Below are positions 7,602 through 15,347 of a stretch of DNA of 23,806 nucleotides, in pieces (the stretch's first letter is position 1; each line of letters begins with the position of its first letter). The stretch lies in contig JACCVJ010000234.1 in assembly GCA_013698215.1 (NCBI GenBank), positions 1-23,806 of the forward strand, read 5' to 3'. Source of the stretch: Tatlockia sp. (lineage in GTDB: Bacteria; Cyanobacteriota; Cyanobacteriia; Cyanobacteriales; Chroococcidiopsidaceae). A program made the translations under genes and the position numbers. A model generated the notes under the pieces. It searched no databases, was not told where the DNA came from, and saw nothing but the letters and a program-made list of their open reading frames with translations.

Positions 7602-7845
7602 GTTTTTGTCCTTAGTTTTTATATTATCCTATACCCTCAAATCCTTTCTGCGCGGATTTGTGTGTACACCGTAGATCCAATTGGGGAGTACAAATTGGTA
7701 TCGTGGGGTTGCCAAACACAAACCACTACTGGGAAATGTAATTTATCCAATTACTCCGGCGCGGATTTACCAAGCTTTGCAGTTGACGAGGTATTGCTTT
7801 TTGATTTGGTTGGGAGTGGTGATCTCTACCTTTGTTGTAGCGAGT
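7602..7845. other. non-coding region downstream of lanM
   Basis: No gene is supported. The 10-mer GCGCGGATTT occurs twice, near 7652 and 7762. The ORF reading rightward from 7572 has no family features and runs antisense into the end of lanM. Confidence 0.4.
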
Positions 7846-10800
7846 TCATTCCCATAGCAGCACAGAGGGCAGGGATTCTGGGTAAGCTAACCGCAGCAAC
7901 TGATAGCCAATACCAGCAGTTCCCTGAAAGAAACTGGGGCTAAACACAGAGTTAGGTAGGTTGCCAAACAACTGATACATGCCTGTTTGTTCTGCCCGCT
8001 GCACCACCATAGAAGCTTCTTGTTTAGCAGTTTTGAGCAACTGGGGGCAAGAGAGTTTTTGTGCCGCTACCAACAGCACTTCACACCGACCCAAATTGCC
8101 GCAGCAAAGATGGTCTACACCCTGCAAGCTATACTTCTGAGTAGTCTGCAATGCCACTGCCACATCAGCCAAAATTTCTTCTGTCTGATAAATCGACAAA
8201 CTCCCCAACCGCCCCAAGCCAATTCCAGAGGCTCCATGACACCAACTTGACAAAAAAACTGGTTGTTCTGATTGTGCAGTAAAAGAACGGAAGTCAGGCC
8301 AGTTAGCTGCGGCAGGGGAAAAAACACTGCGTTCATAGGCAATAGAGGCACAAGCTGCATCTAAATATGTACTGTCCTGCGTTACCGCATACAGCTGCAA
8401 CAGGGAATAGGCAATGCCAGCAGCACCGTGAGAGAAACCCGTTAACGGCTTCGCCCCAAAATTTTTCCATGTTCTCAAAGAATCTACAGAACAAGAGTGT
8501 TCCAGCAAATGCTGACCACAGGCGATCGCGCGATCTAAGACCGCTGGCGAGCCTGTTTCCTGATAAAGTGCCAATAGTCCTAAAATCGCCCCCGCTCCTC
8601 CCCCCATCACGTCAAACTGGCGATCGGCTGCAATGACTTCGGACGTCATCAGGTTAGCGGCTCGCTGGGCATCTTCAATCAGTGCTGGTAACTGCAGGAA
8701 TTGGCTGATTCTGACTAGAGAATAGATAATCGAACCAAGTCCTGTAGCGCCACCAATTCCCATAGCCCTGACAAACCTTTGGGCAGAATCGGGCTCAGAT
8801 GTTTGCAAAACTTTCCGTAAAGACTGTAAGCACCCCAAAGCTAAGTCACGGAACTGGGTGCTGCCCGTAACCTGATCTAAAGCTGCCAGAAATAGACCAA
8901 TGCCACAATTGCCATCATAGAGACTATCGCCCAGAGGCTGGAGTTGGAAACGCTCGGCGCTAGAAACATAGCCAAAACCAATCCAGGTAACACTGCCATC
9001 AGATCCAGTGATAGCTCGTGTCTGAATTTCAGTGGCGATCGCTTGCGCCTGCTGAAGCAACTGTTCGGAGGTCAACAGGTGTAGAGGAGATCCTCCCTGG
9101 CTCCCCGGCTCCCGCAGGTGAGACACCAGCGTTACACTGCTTCCCTGCTCTGTTCCCAGAGTCTGCGCCACCCTGGCATAAAAAGCCAACTTGAGAATCG
9201 CCACTTGTTGCGCCAGATCCGTTTCATCGAGCTTTTGCAGCTTAGTAAGGACTTGGCTGTAGCTGGGTGCCTTAAAATACTTTTCGATAGGTTGCACTAG
9301 CCCAATGGTCAGGGCATCACTAGTAGTGGATGCCCCGAAGTAGGGAATATCCAACTGCTCCATTGCCCTTAGTTCTGCCTGTAAAATCGGCCAAGCATTG
9401 GGCTTCTCGCAATTCGCGAGAAAAGCCCGACTGAGGATGTCCAGTTCTATGCTCCAGTCAACTCCATTCCGGAGAAATTCAGGAGCCGTGGTCTTTTGTA
9501 AAACTATACCATAAACTCTAGTGGGGCGGAAAAGGAACCGCACCTGCTGGGCTTGAAATGCCTCCAGGGGGCTGTCAGCTGCTAACAATACCTTCCTTTG
9601 CCTGCTCAGGAAGCGATACATTCGTCTAAACCCAGTGACTAGCTCCTCTAGGTAATTGTTAGGCGACAAAGCCACTCCGTGTAAGATAGGTACATTCGCT
9701 TGAACGGGCAGCATCATCGTCTCGTACCCCAAGTGCATATCATCTGTATTAATAGACTTCCATACTGGCAGTCGCTTAGGTGACTGCTGAGGGTCAATAC
9801 TGCCCAAACCGCTGAAATCGTAGGCGATCCCGTTATCCTCACTAAATGCCCAAAAGGGCAACATACCTGTGGAAAGGACTGAATCCTCGAACTGTTGCTT
9901 CGCTACAGTCTGAGCTGCTGTTTCCTCTGCAGAGTCTGCCATCAGGCTAGCTTCGGGGTGCATTAGAGCTTCCATATCAACCAGCACCAGATGTTCGCCG
10001 TTGGCAATTAAATTCTCATAGTGACAGTCAGTCCCTGCTAGAGCATACAGTAGGCACAGCAACATGCCCGCCCGCTGATAGAAGCGCTGGGCCGCTGCCT
10101 CATCCTCACAGGGCTGTTGCTCCACATATTCCACCCATCCGTAGGTACCGCGATTGACCACCTTGAGGACTTTGAAGGGTAAAGGGATGCCTTGCTGATT
10201 ACACCAGTCCAAAAACTGACTATAGGCAACTTCTAAGCCCAAGTCTTTGGGTTTGTACGCGAGCTTCAACCCCGACTCAAAGGTGCAGACAATTACAGAG
10301 CGACCTTGATTATGGGGATCTGACAGGGAAGAATTGATTTCAAGTACCTTCCCTAGCTGAATATTAGAGACGACCTTCTCATGCTCTGGTTGTTTTACGC
10401 GATCAAATACTTGCTGAACTTCGGCTAAATCAAACTTTAGACTTTGCAGAAATTCCGCTGTTGCTTCCACCCAAAAATCAATGGCAATTGCTATTAACCT
10501 GGCCAGCACAGGGTAGCTCTGGAAAAACGCCAGCAACCCATCCGACAACAGTTTCTGCACAAAGGCATTGTAGTAGACTTTTTTAGGCGTGCCTTTTGTC
10601 TCTCCTATTAGAAGGTTGAGTAGGCTGTGTCCCAGAGGACGAAAACGGGAAAATTCAAATACCAAGGTTTTCGCGCATAGATTTAATAGTCTTTGGAGTA
10701 AGGTGCGCTCCAGACTCAGGTAGGCTGTTTCAGAAAGCAGTTCCAATGGTAAATCGTCTGGGGATAATGACGCCGAACCCAGACGAGTGAGTAATTTCCG

Positions 10801-11250
10801 CCGTGCCACCTGCATGACAGGCAGCAGCACGTCTTCAAACGGCTGGGGATTTTCAGGGTCAATACAGTGCTTAGTGAGCGTGCAGTTGAAACTTGAAGAA
10901 GAATTTTGCACGCTAAGCATTTCGTACTCCTTGCTCTTTGCAGGGGAGGTAGTTTGAATAATCGCCCCTACAGTCTCTGCCCAAGTTGGCAAGGCTTGAC
11001 TATCTACCAGAGATAGTGCTCCTAGTGCCGGACGCACCATCTCAATACCCCATCCATTCCACTGCAGCCACTTCTGAAATTTTTCCCAGTTTCCCTGGGC
11101 AACAACTTGACACCAATGGGCTAGGCGTATGTTAGCCTCCTGTTTATTTACTTGGGCGGAGCCAACCTCGATATGCCCATTGCTAAGACGCTCAGATAGA
11201 AAGCTAGCCTGGATAACAATTTGTGCTATGTCGGATTGAGTTACTGTCAC
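7846..11250 (-). CDS. lanM: class II lanthipeptide synthetase LanM, CCG (ProcM-like) type
   Basis: The 1134-residue bifunctional enzyme has an N-terminal DUF4135 dehydratase (about residues 130-650) with kinase-like elements: LAYKPKDL (ATP-site Lys), TDCHYENLI and LVLVDMEALMHP. The LanC-like cyclase follows (about 730-1130) with repeated G-x-A/G-G barrel motifs. It dehydrates Ser and Thr in the precursor core and adds Cys thiols across the products to make (methyl)lanthionine rings. The zinc ligands are C1004 (WCHGASG) and C1049-C1050 (HLCCGN). Most LanM enzymes have Cys-His at the second site. The Cys-Cys form defines the ProcM-like group, many of which accept several diverse substrates. It is transcribed divergently from the precursor genes, across a 236-bp gap. 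Confidence 0.93.
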   Translation of the reverse strand: MTVTQSDIAQIVIQASFLSERLSNGHIEVGSAQVNKQEANIRLAHWCQVVAQGNWEKFQKWLQWNGWGIEMVRPALGALSLVDSQALPTWAETVGAIIQTTSPAKSKEYEMLSVQNSSSSFNCTLTKHCIDPENPQPFEDVLLPVMQVARRKLLTRLGSASLSPDDLPLELLSETAYLSLERTLLQRLLNLCAKTLVFEFSRFRPLGHSLLNLLIGETKGTPKKVYYNAFVQKLLSDGLLAFFQSYPVLARLIAIAIDFWVEATAEFLQSLKFDLAEVQQVFDRVKQPEHEKVVSNIQLGKVLEINSSLSDPHNQGRSVIVCTFESGLKLAYKPKDLGLEVAYSQFLDWCNQQGIPLPFKVLKVVNRGTYGWVEYVEQQPCEDEAAAQRFYQRAGMLLCLLYALAGTDCHYENLIANGEHLVLVDMEALMHPEASLMADSAEETAAQTVAKQQFEDSVLSTGMLPFWAFSEDNGIAYDFSGLGSIDPQQSPKRLPVWKSINTDDMHLGYETMMLPVQANVPILHGVALSPNNYLEELVTGFRRMYRFLSRQRKVLLAADSPLEAFQAQQVRFLFRPTRVYGIVLQKTTAPEFLRNGVDWSIELDILSRAFLANCEKPNAWPILQAELRAMEQLDIPYFGASTTSDALTIGLVQPIEKYFKAPSYSQVLTKLQKLDETDLAQQVAILKLAFYARVAQTLGTEQGSSVTLVSHLREPGSQGGSPLHLLTSEQLLQQAQAIATEIQTRAITGSDGSVTWIGFGYVSSAERFQLQPLGDSLYDGNCGIGLFLAALDQVTGSTQFRDLALGCLQSLRKVLQTSEPDSAQRFVRAMGIGGATGLGSIIYSLVRISQFLQLPALIEDAQRAANLMTSEVIAADRQFDVMGGGAGAILGLLALYQETGSPAVLDRAIACGQHLLEHSCSVDSLRTWKNFGAKPLTGFSHGAAGIAYSLLQLYAVTQDSTYLDAACASIAYERSVFSPAAANWPDFRSFTAQSEQPVFLSSWCHGASGIGLGRLGSLSIYQTEEILADVAVALQTTQKYSLQGVDHLCCGNLGRCEVLLVAAQKLSCPQLLKTAKQEASMVVQRAEQTGMYQLFGNLPNSVFSPSFFQGTAGIGYQLLRLAYPESLPSVLLWE

Positions 11251-11486
11251 TTTATAAATACCGCTGTAAGTGTCTAGTGCCGATACCGTTGTGTACGAAG
11301 ACTAAATTAGCTTCTTCACAATATTTTAATGTCTTCAAAGTAAAAATTTTATTACTATTTTATAAAGTGCAGAGAATAGACAAGGCTGTATCCGATGGAA
11401 GCCAACAGCTGCAGTTGACTTACTTAAAATTCTTGATATCTATGCACCTACAAAATCAAATTTTTCATAACAAGGAGTCAACAATC
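11251..11486. promoter_or_regulatory. divergent promoter region between lanM and lanA1
   Basis: This 236-bp AT-rich gap must carry the promoters of both transcription units, since lanM and the first precursor start on opposite strands here. No clear -35/-10 pair or operator repeat could be singled out. The last part (TTCATAACAAGGAGTCAACAATC) is closely repeated upstream of the second precursor. Confidence 0.45.
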
Positions 11487-11783
11487 ATGAGCCAAGCAGA
11501 TATACAAAGGTTTTACGATATGGTTCAGTCTAATCAACAAATGCAAGAGCAGCTAAAGGCGACTGAGAATAAGGAAAGCTTTAAAGAGCAAGCAGTGCAG
11601 CTAGGTCAACAAAATGGCATGTCGTTCACGAGCCAGGAGGCTGAAGATTTTCTAAACCAGAGACAGAGTCAGGCAAGTACTCCAGAGATGACTGACACAG
11701 ATCTGGAAAACGTGGCTGGCGGTAAAGCACGGGGTTTCACAGTTTGTATCCTATCTAAAGACTGCTGGGGTAGTGTTTGTTAG
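11487..11783 (+). CDS. lanA1: lanthipeptide precursor with Nif11-type leader
   Basis: The ATG at 11487 with AAGGAG upstream gives 98 residues; the frame is open earlier but has no better start. Residues 1-79 form a Nif11-like leader (MSQADIQRFYDMVQSNQQ at the start, then MSFTSQEAEDFLNQ), ending in LENVAGG, a double-Gly cleavage site. The predicted core is residues 80-98, KARGFTVCILSKDCWGSVC: one Thr, two Ser and three Cys, enough for up to three thioether rings. It is divergent from lanM and is the obvious substrate. The Asp before the second Cys (D92) is conserved in the second precursor. A perfect 19-bp hairpin follows the gene. Confidence 0.9.
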   Translation: MSQADIQRFYDMVQSNQQMQEQLKATENKESFKEQAVQLGQQNGMSFTSQEAEDFLNQRQSQASTPEMTDTDLENVAGGKARGFTVCILSKDCWGSVC

Positions 11784-11817
11784 GCTTCAACAAGCGCCTA
11801 ATCCTCCGATTTTAGCA

Positions 11818-11857
11818 GGTGTACGATAGGGTGTCAAATGACACCCTATCGTACACC
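11818..11857. terminator. perfect 19-bp hairpin after lanA1
   Basis: GGTGTACGATAGGGTGTCA (11818-11836) and its exact complement (11839-11857) are separated by only AA. The stem is very stable and lies 35 bp after the precursor stop. No T-run follows, so it may end or slow transcription, or protect the 3' end of the abundant precursor mRNA, rather than be a classical terminator. Confidence 0.6.
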
Positions 11858-12125
11858 TTCAAAAGTTTGCTATCTAACCAAGAGTATATCCAGACATTCG
11901 TAATTTTTTGAGGTGGGTAATAAGTAATTATTTATTGGTAATTGTTTCCAAGTAATTACCTATTAAGCTAATAGACACTTAATTTGCACGAAATAATAGT
12001 TAAAGCCTGTGCTGTACACTTTTTAAAATTGTAATTTGAATGTCTATCAGCTTACCTTAATTATGAACAACTAACCAGAATCCTTGCCTTGAAAATCAAC
12101 TCTTCACAACAAGGAGTGGATAATC
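11858..12125. other. AT-rich spacer between the two precursor genes
   Basis: No gene is visible. The 3' end (TTCACAACAAGGAGTGGATAATC) repeats the ribosome-binding region of the first precursor with few changes, consistent with gene duplication that included the 5' leader. It may hold a separate promoter. Confidence 0.4.
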
Positions 12126-12419
12126 ATGAGCTAAACAAACGTAGAACAGTTTCACGAATTGGTTCAGTCTAATCAACAGCTGCAAGATCAGCTAAAGGTG
12201 CCTGGAAACAAGGAAAGCTTTTTGGATCTGGTAGTGCATCTAGGTCAAGAAAATGGCTACACGTTCACGAGTCAGGAGGTTGAGGCTTTTCTGAACCAGA
12301 AGAGTCAGGAGAGGACTTCGGAGCTGAACGACGCAGCACTGGAAAGTGTGGCTGACGGAGTGCAAATTAACACATTTTGTTGTTTCGGCATGACCGACTG
12401 CTGGGCTAGTGTTTGTTAG
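12126..12419 (+). pseudogene. lanA2: second lanthipeptide precursor with a stop at codon 3
   Basis: This is a clear paralogue of lanA1 with the same AAGGAG-ATG spacing, but it begins ATG AGC TAA: codon 3, CAA in lanA1, is a stop. From codon 4 on the frame is open for 94 codons (VEQFHELVQSNQQLQDQL, then TFTSQEVEAFLNQ). The leader ends in LESVADG instead of VAGG, so the cleavage site is also altered. The core, VQINTFCCFGMTDCWASVC, keeps the D-C-W-x-S-V-C ending and has four Cys. Restart at the TTG at 12159 would remove the first 11 leader residues. It may be a recent pseudogene, a weakly expressed gene or a sequencing error. Confidence 0.75.
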
Positions 12420-12480
12420 TGGTCAACAACTAACCAGACTTGCTCTGCTCTCAAATCAGGGCATTGGTGGGGAAAAAGAA

Positions 12481-13020
12481 ATGTTTTATGAAACTACTGG
12501 GTTTAAATTTATAGACTGTATGGAGTCAAACTGGCTACTTGTCAAAGAAGAGTTAACCCGACTGCAACAAGCTAATTTTATCCCTTGGCCAGAAAAGTTT
12601 CTTTATAACCAAGGCTGGGATGTCTACGGTTTGTATGCCTTTGAAAAAAGGCTAGAAGATAACTGTCGCTTGTGTCCAGAAACAACAAAATTAGTAGAGT
12701 CTATTCCTGGAATGACTACAGCAGGTTTTTCTTCCCTGGCACCAGGAACTCATATTGCTTCTCATGTAGGATACTCAGAAGCTGTACTCCGTTGTCATTT
12801 GGGTTTAATTATTCCAGATGGCTGTGGCATTCGGGTGGGTACTCAAACGAAAACCTGGCTGGAAGGCAAGTGTTTGGTTTTTGACGATACGGTTGAGCAT
12901 GAAGCCTGGAATCGCGGCAAATTACCCCGAATAGTGTTGCTGATTGACTTCAAAAAGCCCAACATCCCACCAAATTTTCCTCAATTAGGGGATTTACCAA
13001 ACGTAGCTAAGGTTTTATAA
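12481..13020 (+). CDS. aspartyl/asparaginyl beta-hydroxylase-family oxygenase
   Basis: The ATG at 12481 after GGGGAAAAAGAA gives 179 residues. The pattern matches the Asp_Arg_Hydrox (AspH) family of Fe(II)/2-oxoglutarate oxygenases: THIASHVGYSE has the first iron ligand H95 in the H-x-G form typical of AspH (Gly in place of the usual acid). R104 follows in LRCHLGL, and the second His is H140 in VEHEAWN. R150 in RIVLLIDF would bind 2-oxoglutarate. Such enzymes hydroxylate the beta carbon of Asp or Asn. It begins 61 bp after lanA2, on the same strand. Both cores contain an Asp just before Cys-Trp, so hydroxylation of that Asp is a reasonable proposal. That link is inference. Confidence 0.82.
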   Translation: MFYETTGFKFIDCMESNWLLVKEELTRLQQANFIPWPEKFLYNQGWDVYGLYAFEKRLEDNCRLCPETTKLVESIPGMTTAGFSSLAPGTHIASHVGYSEAVLRCHLGLIIPDGCGIRVGTQTKTWLEGKCLVFDDTVEHEAWNRGKLPRIVLLIDFKKPNIPPNFPQLGDLPNVAKVL

Positions 13021-13042
13021 AAGCTCACAAATTCTAATTTGA

Positions 13043-13318
13043 AGGTCTGGTGGCGGTTTGGATATATGGGATTTGTATCTTAAAGAGGCGCAATGTCTTT
13101 CCAAGAAAGAGTTTCTCGACCGCCTTGATGCCAGAAACAGGAAACTTTACTCCTACACAGTGGGTAAGTTGGCATTACATTCTGAGACTCATGTATCACC
13201 AGGTCGCTTCAATGCCAAACATGCAGATGGATGACGAAAGAATTACTCTCCAGGGGCACAGCCCTATGTATCAGGGAATTTGGTAACTATATTGGTAAAT
13301 TTAATTGCTAGGAGATAG
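13043..13318 (+). pseudogene. unrecognised gene remnant with an in-frame stop
   Basis: A frame without ATG is open from 13043 to 13231 and reads like protein (LDIWDLYLKEAQCLSKKEF, then LDRLDARNRKLYSYTVGK and HVSPGRFNAKHADG). After one TGA at 13232-13234 it stays open to the TAG at 13316 (YSPGAQPYVSGNLVTILV). A different frame gives a 78-residue ORF (13050-13286), which looks less natural. I do not recognise the family. It is probably the decayed remains of a gene in the lanthipeptide operon. Confidence 0.35.
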
Positions 13319-14281
13319 ATGCAAATGTATACATTCAATGTTTTGGATGACTCAACGGCAGCCAAGTATGAGAGGCTGACCTTCCCCAGCTACCAGCATC
13401 TACTACGGGCTGTAGAGTCAAACAAGTCTATTGTGGCGATCGCGGCTTCTTACCTAGAGCAGCCCGTTGGTTTAGCCCTCGCTGAGATTATGCCGAATGA
13501 TAGCTCTGCCGCTGAGGTTCTCTCGATATTTATTGAACCTCCACACCGTTGTACTGGAATGGGAACAGCTCTACTCACCCGGTTAGAGGCAGATCTTCGA
13601 GCGAGAGGTTGTACAAAAGCCAAGTTGGTCTACATAACCGGAAAGCCTACAACGCAAGCTCTAGAACGTCTGCTCCAGAAATGCAACTGGGCACCCTCCC
13701 AACCCCGGATGCTGGTGTGCGAAGGCAAAGCAGAGGCAATAATGGAAGCTTCCTGGATGAAGAGATACAGCCACCTTCCTTCCTCATATAGCATATTCCC
13801 TTGGGTGGAAATCACCCCAGAAGAGCGGCAAGCAATCCAACAGCAGCAGGAAGCTCAGCCGTGGATTCCCGAAGACCTGATTCCCTTTAAATACGAACAG
13901 AATTTGGAACCCCTCAACAGTTTAGGTTTGCGTTACCAAGGGCAGGTCGTCGGATGGGTGATTAATCATCGCCTTTCCCCAGACACCATCCGTTACACCT
14001 GTAGTTTTGTTAGGGAGGATTTGCAGAAAATGGGGCGGATTATTTCCCTATATGCTGAGGCAGGTAAACGTCAAGTCAGAGCTAAGATTCCCAATTGTAT
14101 CTGGACTGTTCCGCTCATTCATGAGTCTATGGTGAAATTTGTTAAGCAGCGGTGGGCACCTTATTTATCTTCTATTGCCGAAACCAGAGGTACTTTGAAG
14201 TTCACGGGGAACGAGCCATCTGGACGGCTGGGTATGACTCAAACATCCAACCAACAACAAGAACTTACAACTTCAGCATGA
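13319..14281 (+). CDS. two-domain GNAT-family N-acetyltransferase
   Basis: AGGAG at 13310-13314 precedes the ATG at 13319 (320 residues); an ATG two codons later is also usable. The N-terminal half has the acetyl-CoA-binding motif of GNAT enzymes: FIEPPHRCTGMGTALLTRLE at about residues 71-90, an R-x-x-G-M-G loop. The C-terminal half (about 185-300) has a second, weaker GNAT-like fold (LGLRYQGQVVGWVINH). The Gln-rich tail is low complexity. It sits between the hydroxylase and the peptidase on the same strand, 18 bp from the latter. It might acetylate the mature peptide or a self-protection target, but the substrate is unknown. Confidence 0.72.
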   Translation: MQMYTFNVLDDSTAAKYERLTFPSYQHLLRAVESNKSIVAIAASYLEQPVGLALAEIMPNDSSAAEVLSIFIEPPHRCTGMGTALLTRLEADLRARGCTKAKLVYITGKPTTQALERLLQKCNWAPSQPRMLVCEGKAEAIMEASWMKRYSHLPSSYSIFPWVEITPEERQAIQQQQEAQPWIPEDLIPFKYEQNLEPLNSLGLRYQGQVVGWVINHRLSPDTIRYTCSFVREDLQKMGRIISLYAEAGKRQVRAKIPNCIWTVPLIHESMVKFVKQRWAPYLSSIAETRGTLKFTGNEPSGRLGMTQTSNQQQELTTSA

Positions 14282-14299
14282 CTTTGAAGGTAAAACTCA

Positions 14300-15160
14300 A
14301 TGAGTGAAACACAAGAACAACAAGGACAACAACTAAAAGGAGCGGGTTGGGTACCTGATCCCGTTGATGAACGGGACAAGGTAAATCTGATAGATATGTC
14401 CGTTGGTCTACCTACCTCTGTAGATTTAAGGGAGTGGTGTTCCCCAATTGAAGATCAGGGCGAGATTAATTCATGTACAGCGCATGCAGCTATCACTTTG
14501 GTGGAGTACTTTCAGAGGCGGGCATTTGGGAAGTACTTGGATGCATCCAGACTCTTTTTATATAAGGTGACAAGGAACCTGCTTAATTGGAAAGGAGATA
14601 GAGGGGCGAATTCAAGAACAACAATGAAAGCGCTAACACTCTTCGGTGTGCCACCAGAAGAATACTGGCCGTACGACGAAGCAAAGCTAGATGAGGAGCC
14701 CTCTGCTTTCTGCTATGCCCTTGCTAGTCGGTATCGAGCACTGGAATATTATCGGATTGATGCCTTTGGCATCAAGAGAGATATGGTTTTACAGCAGATC
14801 AAGGCCAATTTAGCAGCGAATCGTCCTGTCATGTTTGGATGTATACTCCACGCAAGCTGCAGAGACCAGGCTCAGACAACTGGTAAAATACCGATTCCCA
14901 GCGATTCTGACACGCTATGGTTTGGTCACAATATGGCAGCAGTGGGGTACGACGACAATATCAAAATCAAGAATACGGACCCGACAGGTATAGAAACCAC
15001 AGGAGCAATTCTTATCAAAAACTCCTGGGGCAACGGCTGGGGTAACAACGGCTATGGCTGGCTTCCTTATGAATACGTACTAAGACCGCTATCTATGGAT
15101 TGGTGGACACTGCTGAAGCAGGATTGGTTAGATACAGGAGAGTTTGAACCCAAAAAATAA
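14300..15160 (+). CDS. papain-like (C1 family) cysteine peptidase
   Basis: The 286-residue protein has all the papain-family residues: Q53 (EDQGEINS, oxyanion), C59 nucleophile (NSCTAHAA), H210 (FGHNMAAVGYDD) and N241 (IKNSWGNGWG). The N-terminal VDLREWCSPIEDQG is the usual entry to the mature domain. No signal peptide, propeptide or membrane segment is seen, so it is probably cytoplasmic. It closes the rightward lanthipeptide gene row. As no LanT with a C39 peptidase domain is present, this enzyme is a candidate for removing the leader after the double Gly, though papain-like enzymes are not the usual choice. General proteolysis is the alternative. Confidence 0.82.
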   Translation: MSETQEQQGQQLKGAGWVPDPVDERDKVNLIDMSVGLPTSVDLREWCSPIEDQGEINSCTAHAAITLVEYFQRRAFGKYLDASRLFLYKVTRNLLNWKGDRGANSRTTMKALTLFGVPPEEYWPYDEAKLDEEPSAFCYALASRYRALEYYRIDAFGIKRDMVLQQIKANLAANRPVMFGCILHASCRDQAQTTGKIPIPSDSDTLWFGHNMAAVGYDDNIKIKNTDPTGIETTGAILIKNSWGNGWGNNGYGWLPYEYVLRPLSMDWWTLLKQDWLDTGEFEPKK

Positions 15161-15186
15161 CTATATCTAAAACCAGGATACATATC

Positions 15187-15303
15187 TTAATCGGCAAGCA
15201 CATTGGCAGTAAGTGTTGTTTCATTCAGTCTTGAACGTTTTACCTTGATGCCACCTTTGGCTATTTTTTCTTGGGCGTTGCTGAATTTCGTCGAATCTAC
15301 CAC
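15187..15303 (-). pseudogene. short C-terminal gene remnant
   Basis: On the minus strand a frame without a start reads VDSTKFSNAQEKIAKGGIK followed by VKRSRLNETTLTANVLAD and a stop at 15187-15189. The composition looks like real protein, perhaps the end of a lost gene. The family is not recognised. Confidence 0.3.
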
Positions 15304-15347
15304 CTGCCTTTGTGTTTGCAACAAAACTGCCTAAAGGGAGAGACATC

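Noticed and set aside
7572..7943. 123-codon ORF on the plus strand
   Set aside because: It crosses the IS4 remnant, non-coding DNA and the antisense of the lanM end, and has no family features.
11223..11486. Upstream extension of the lanA1 frame
   Set aside because: The leader homology to lanA2 and the AAGGAG site fix the start at 11487; the extension overlaps the lanM start.
12481..13020. Possible JmjC or PhyH-type oxygenase instead of AspH type
   Set aside because: The H-x-G first ligand, the LRCHLGL segment and the second His-Arg pair fit AspH; the H-x-D/E of the other groups is missing.
13050..13286. 78-codon ORF as the gene between the oxygenase and GNAT genes
   Set aside because: Another frame (13043-13318) reads more like protein, although it has a stop, so this ORF is probably a shadow of a remnant.
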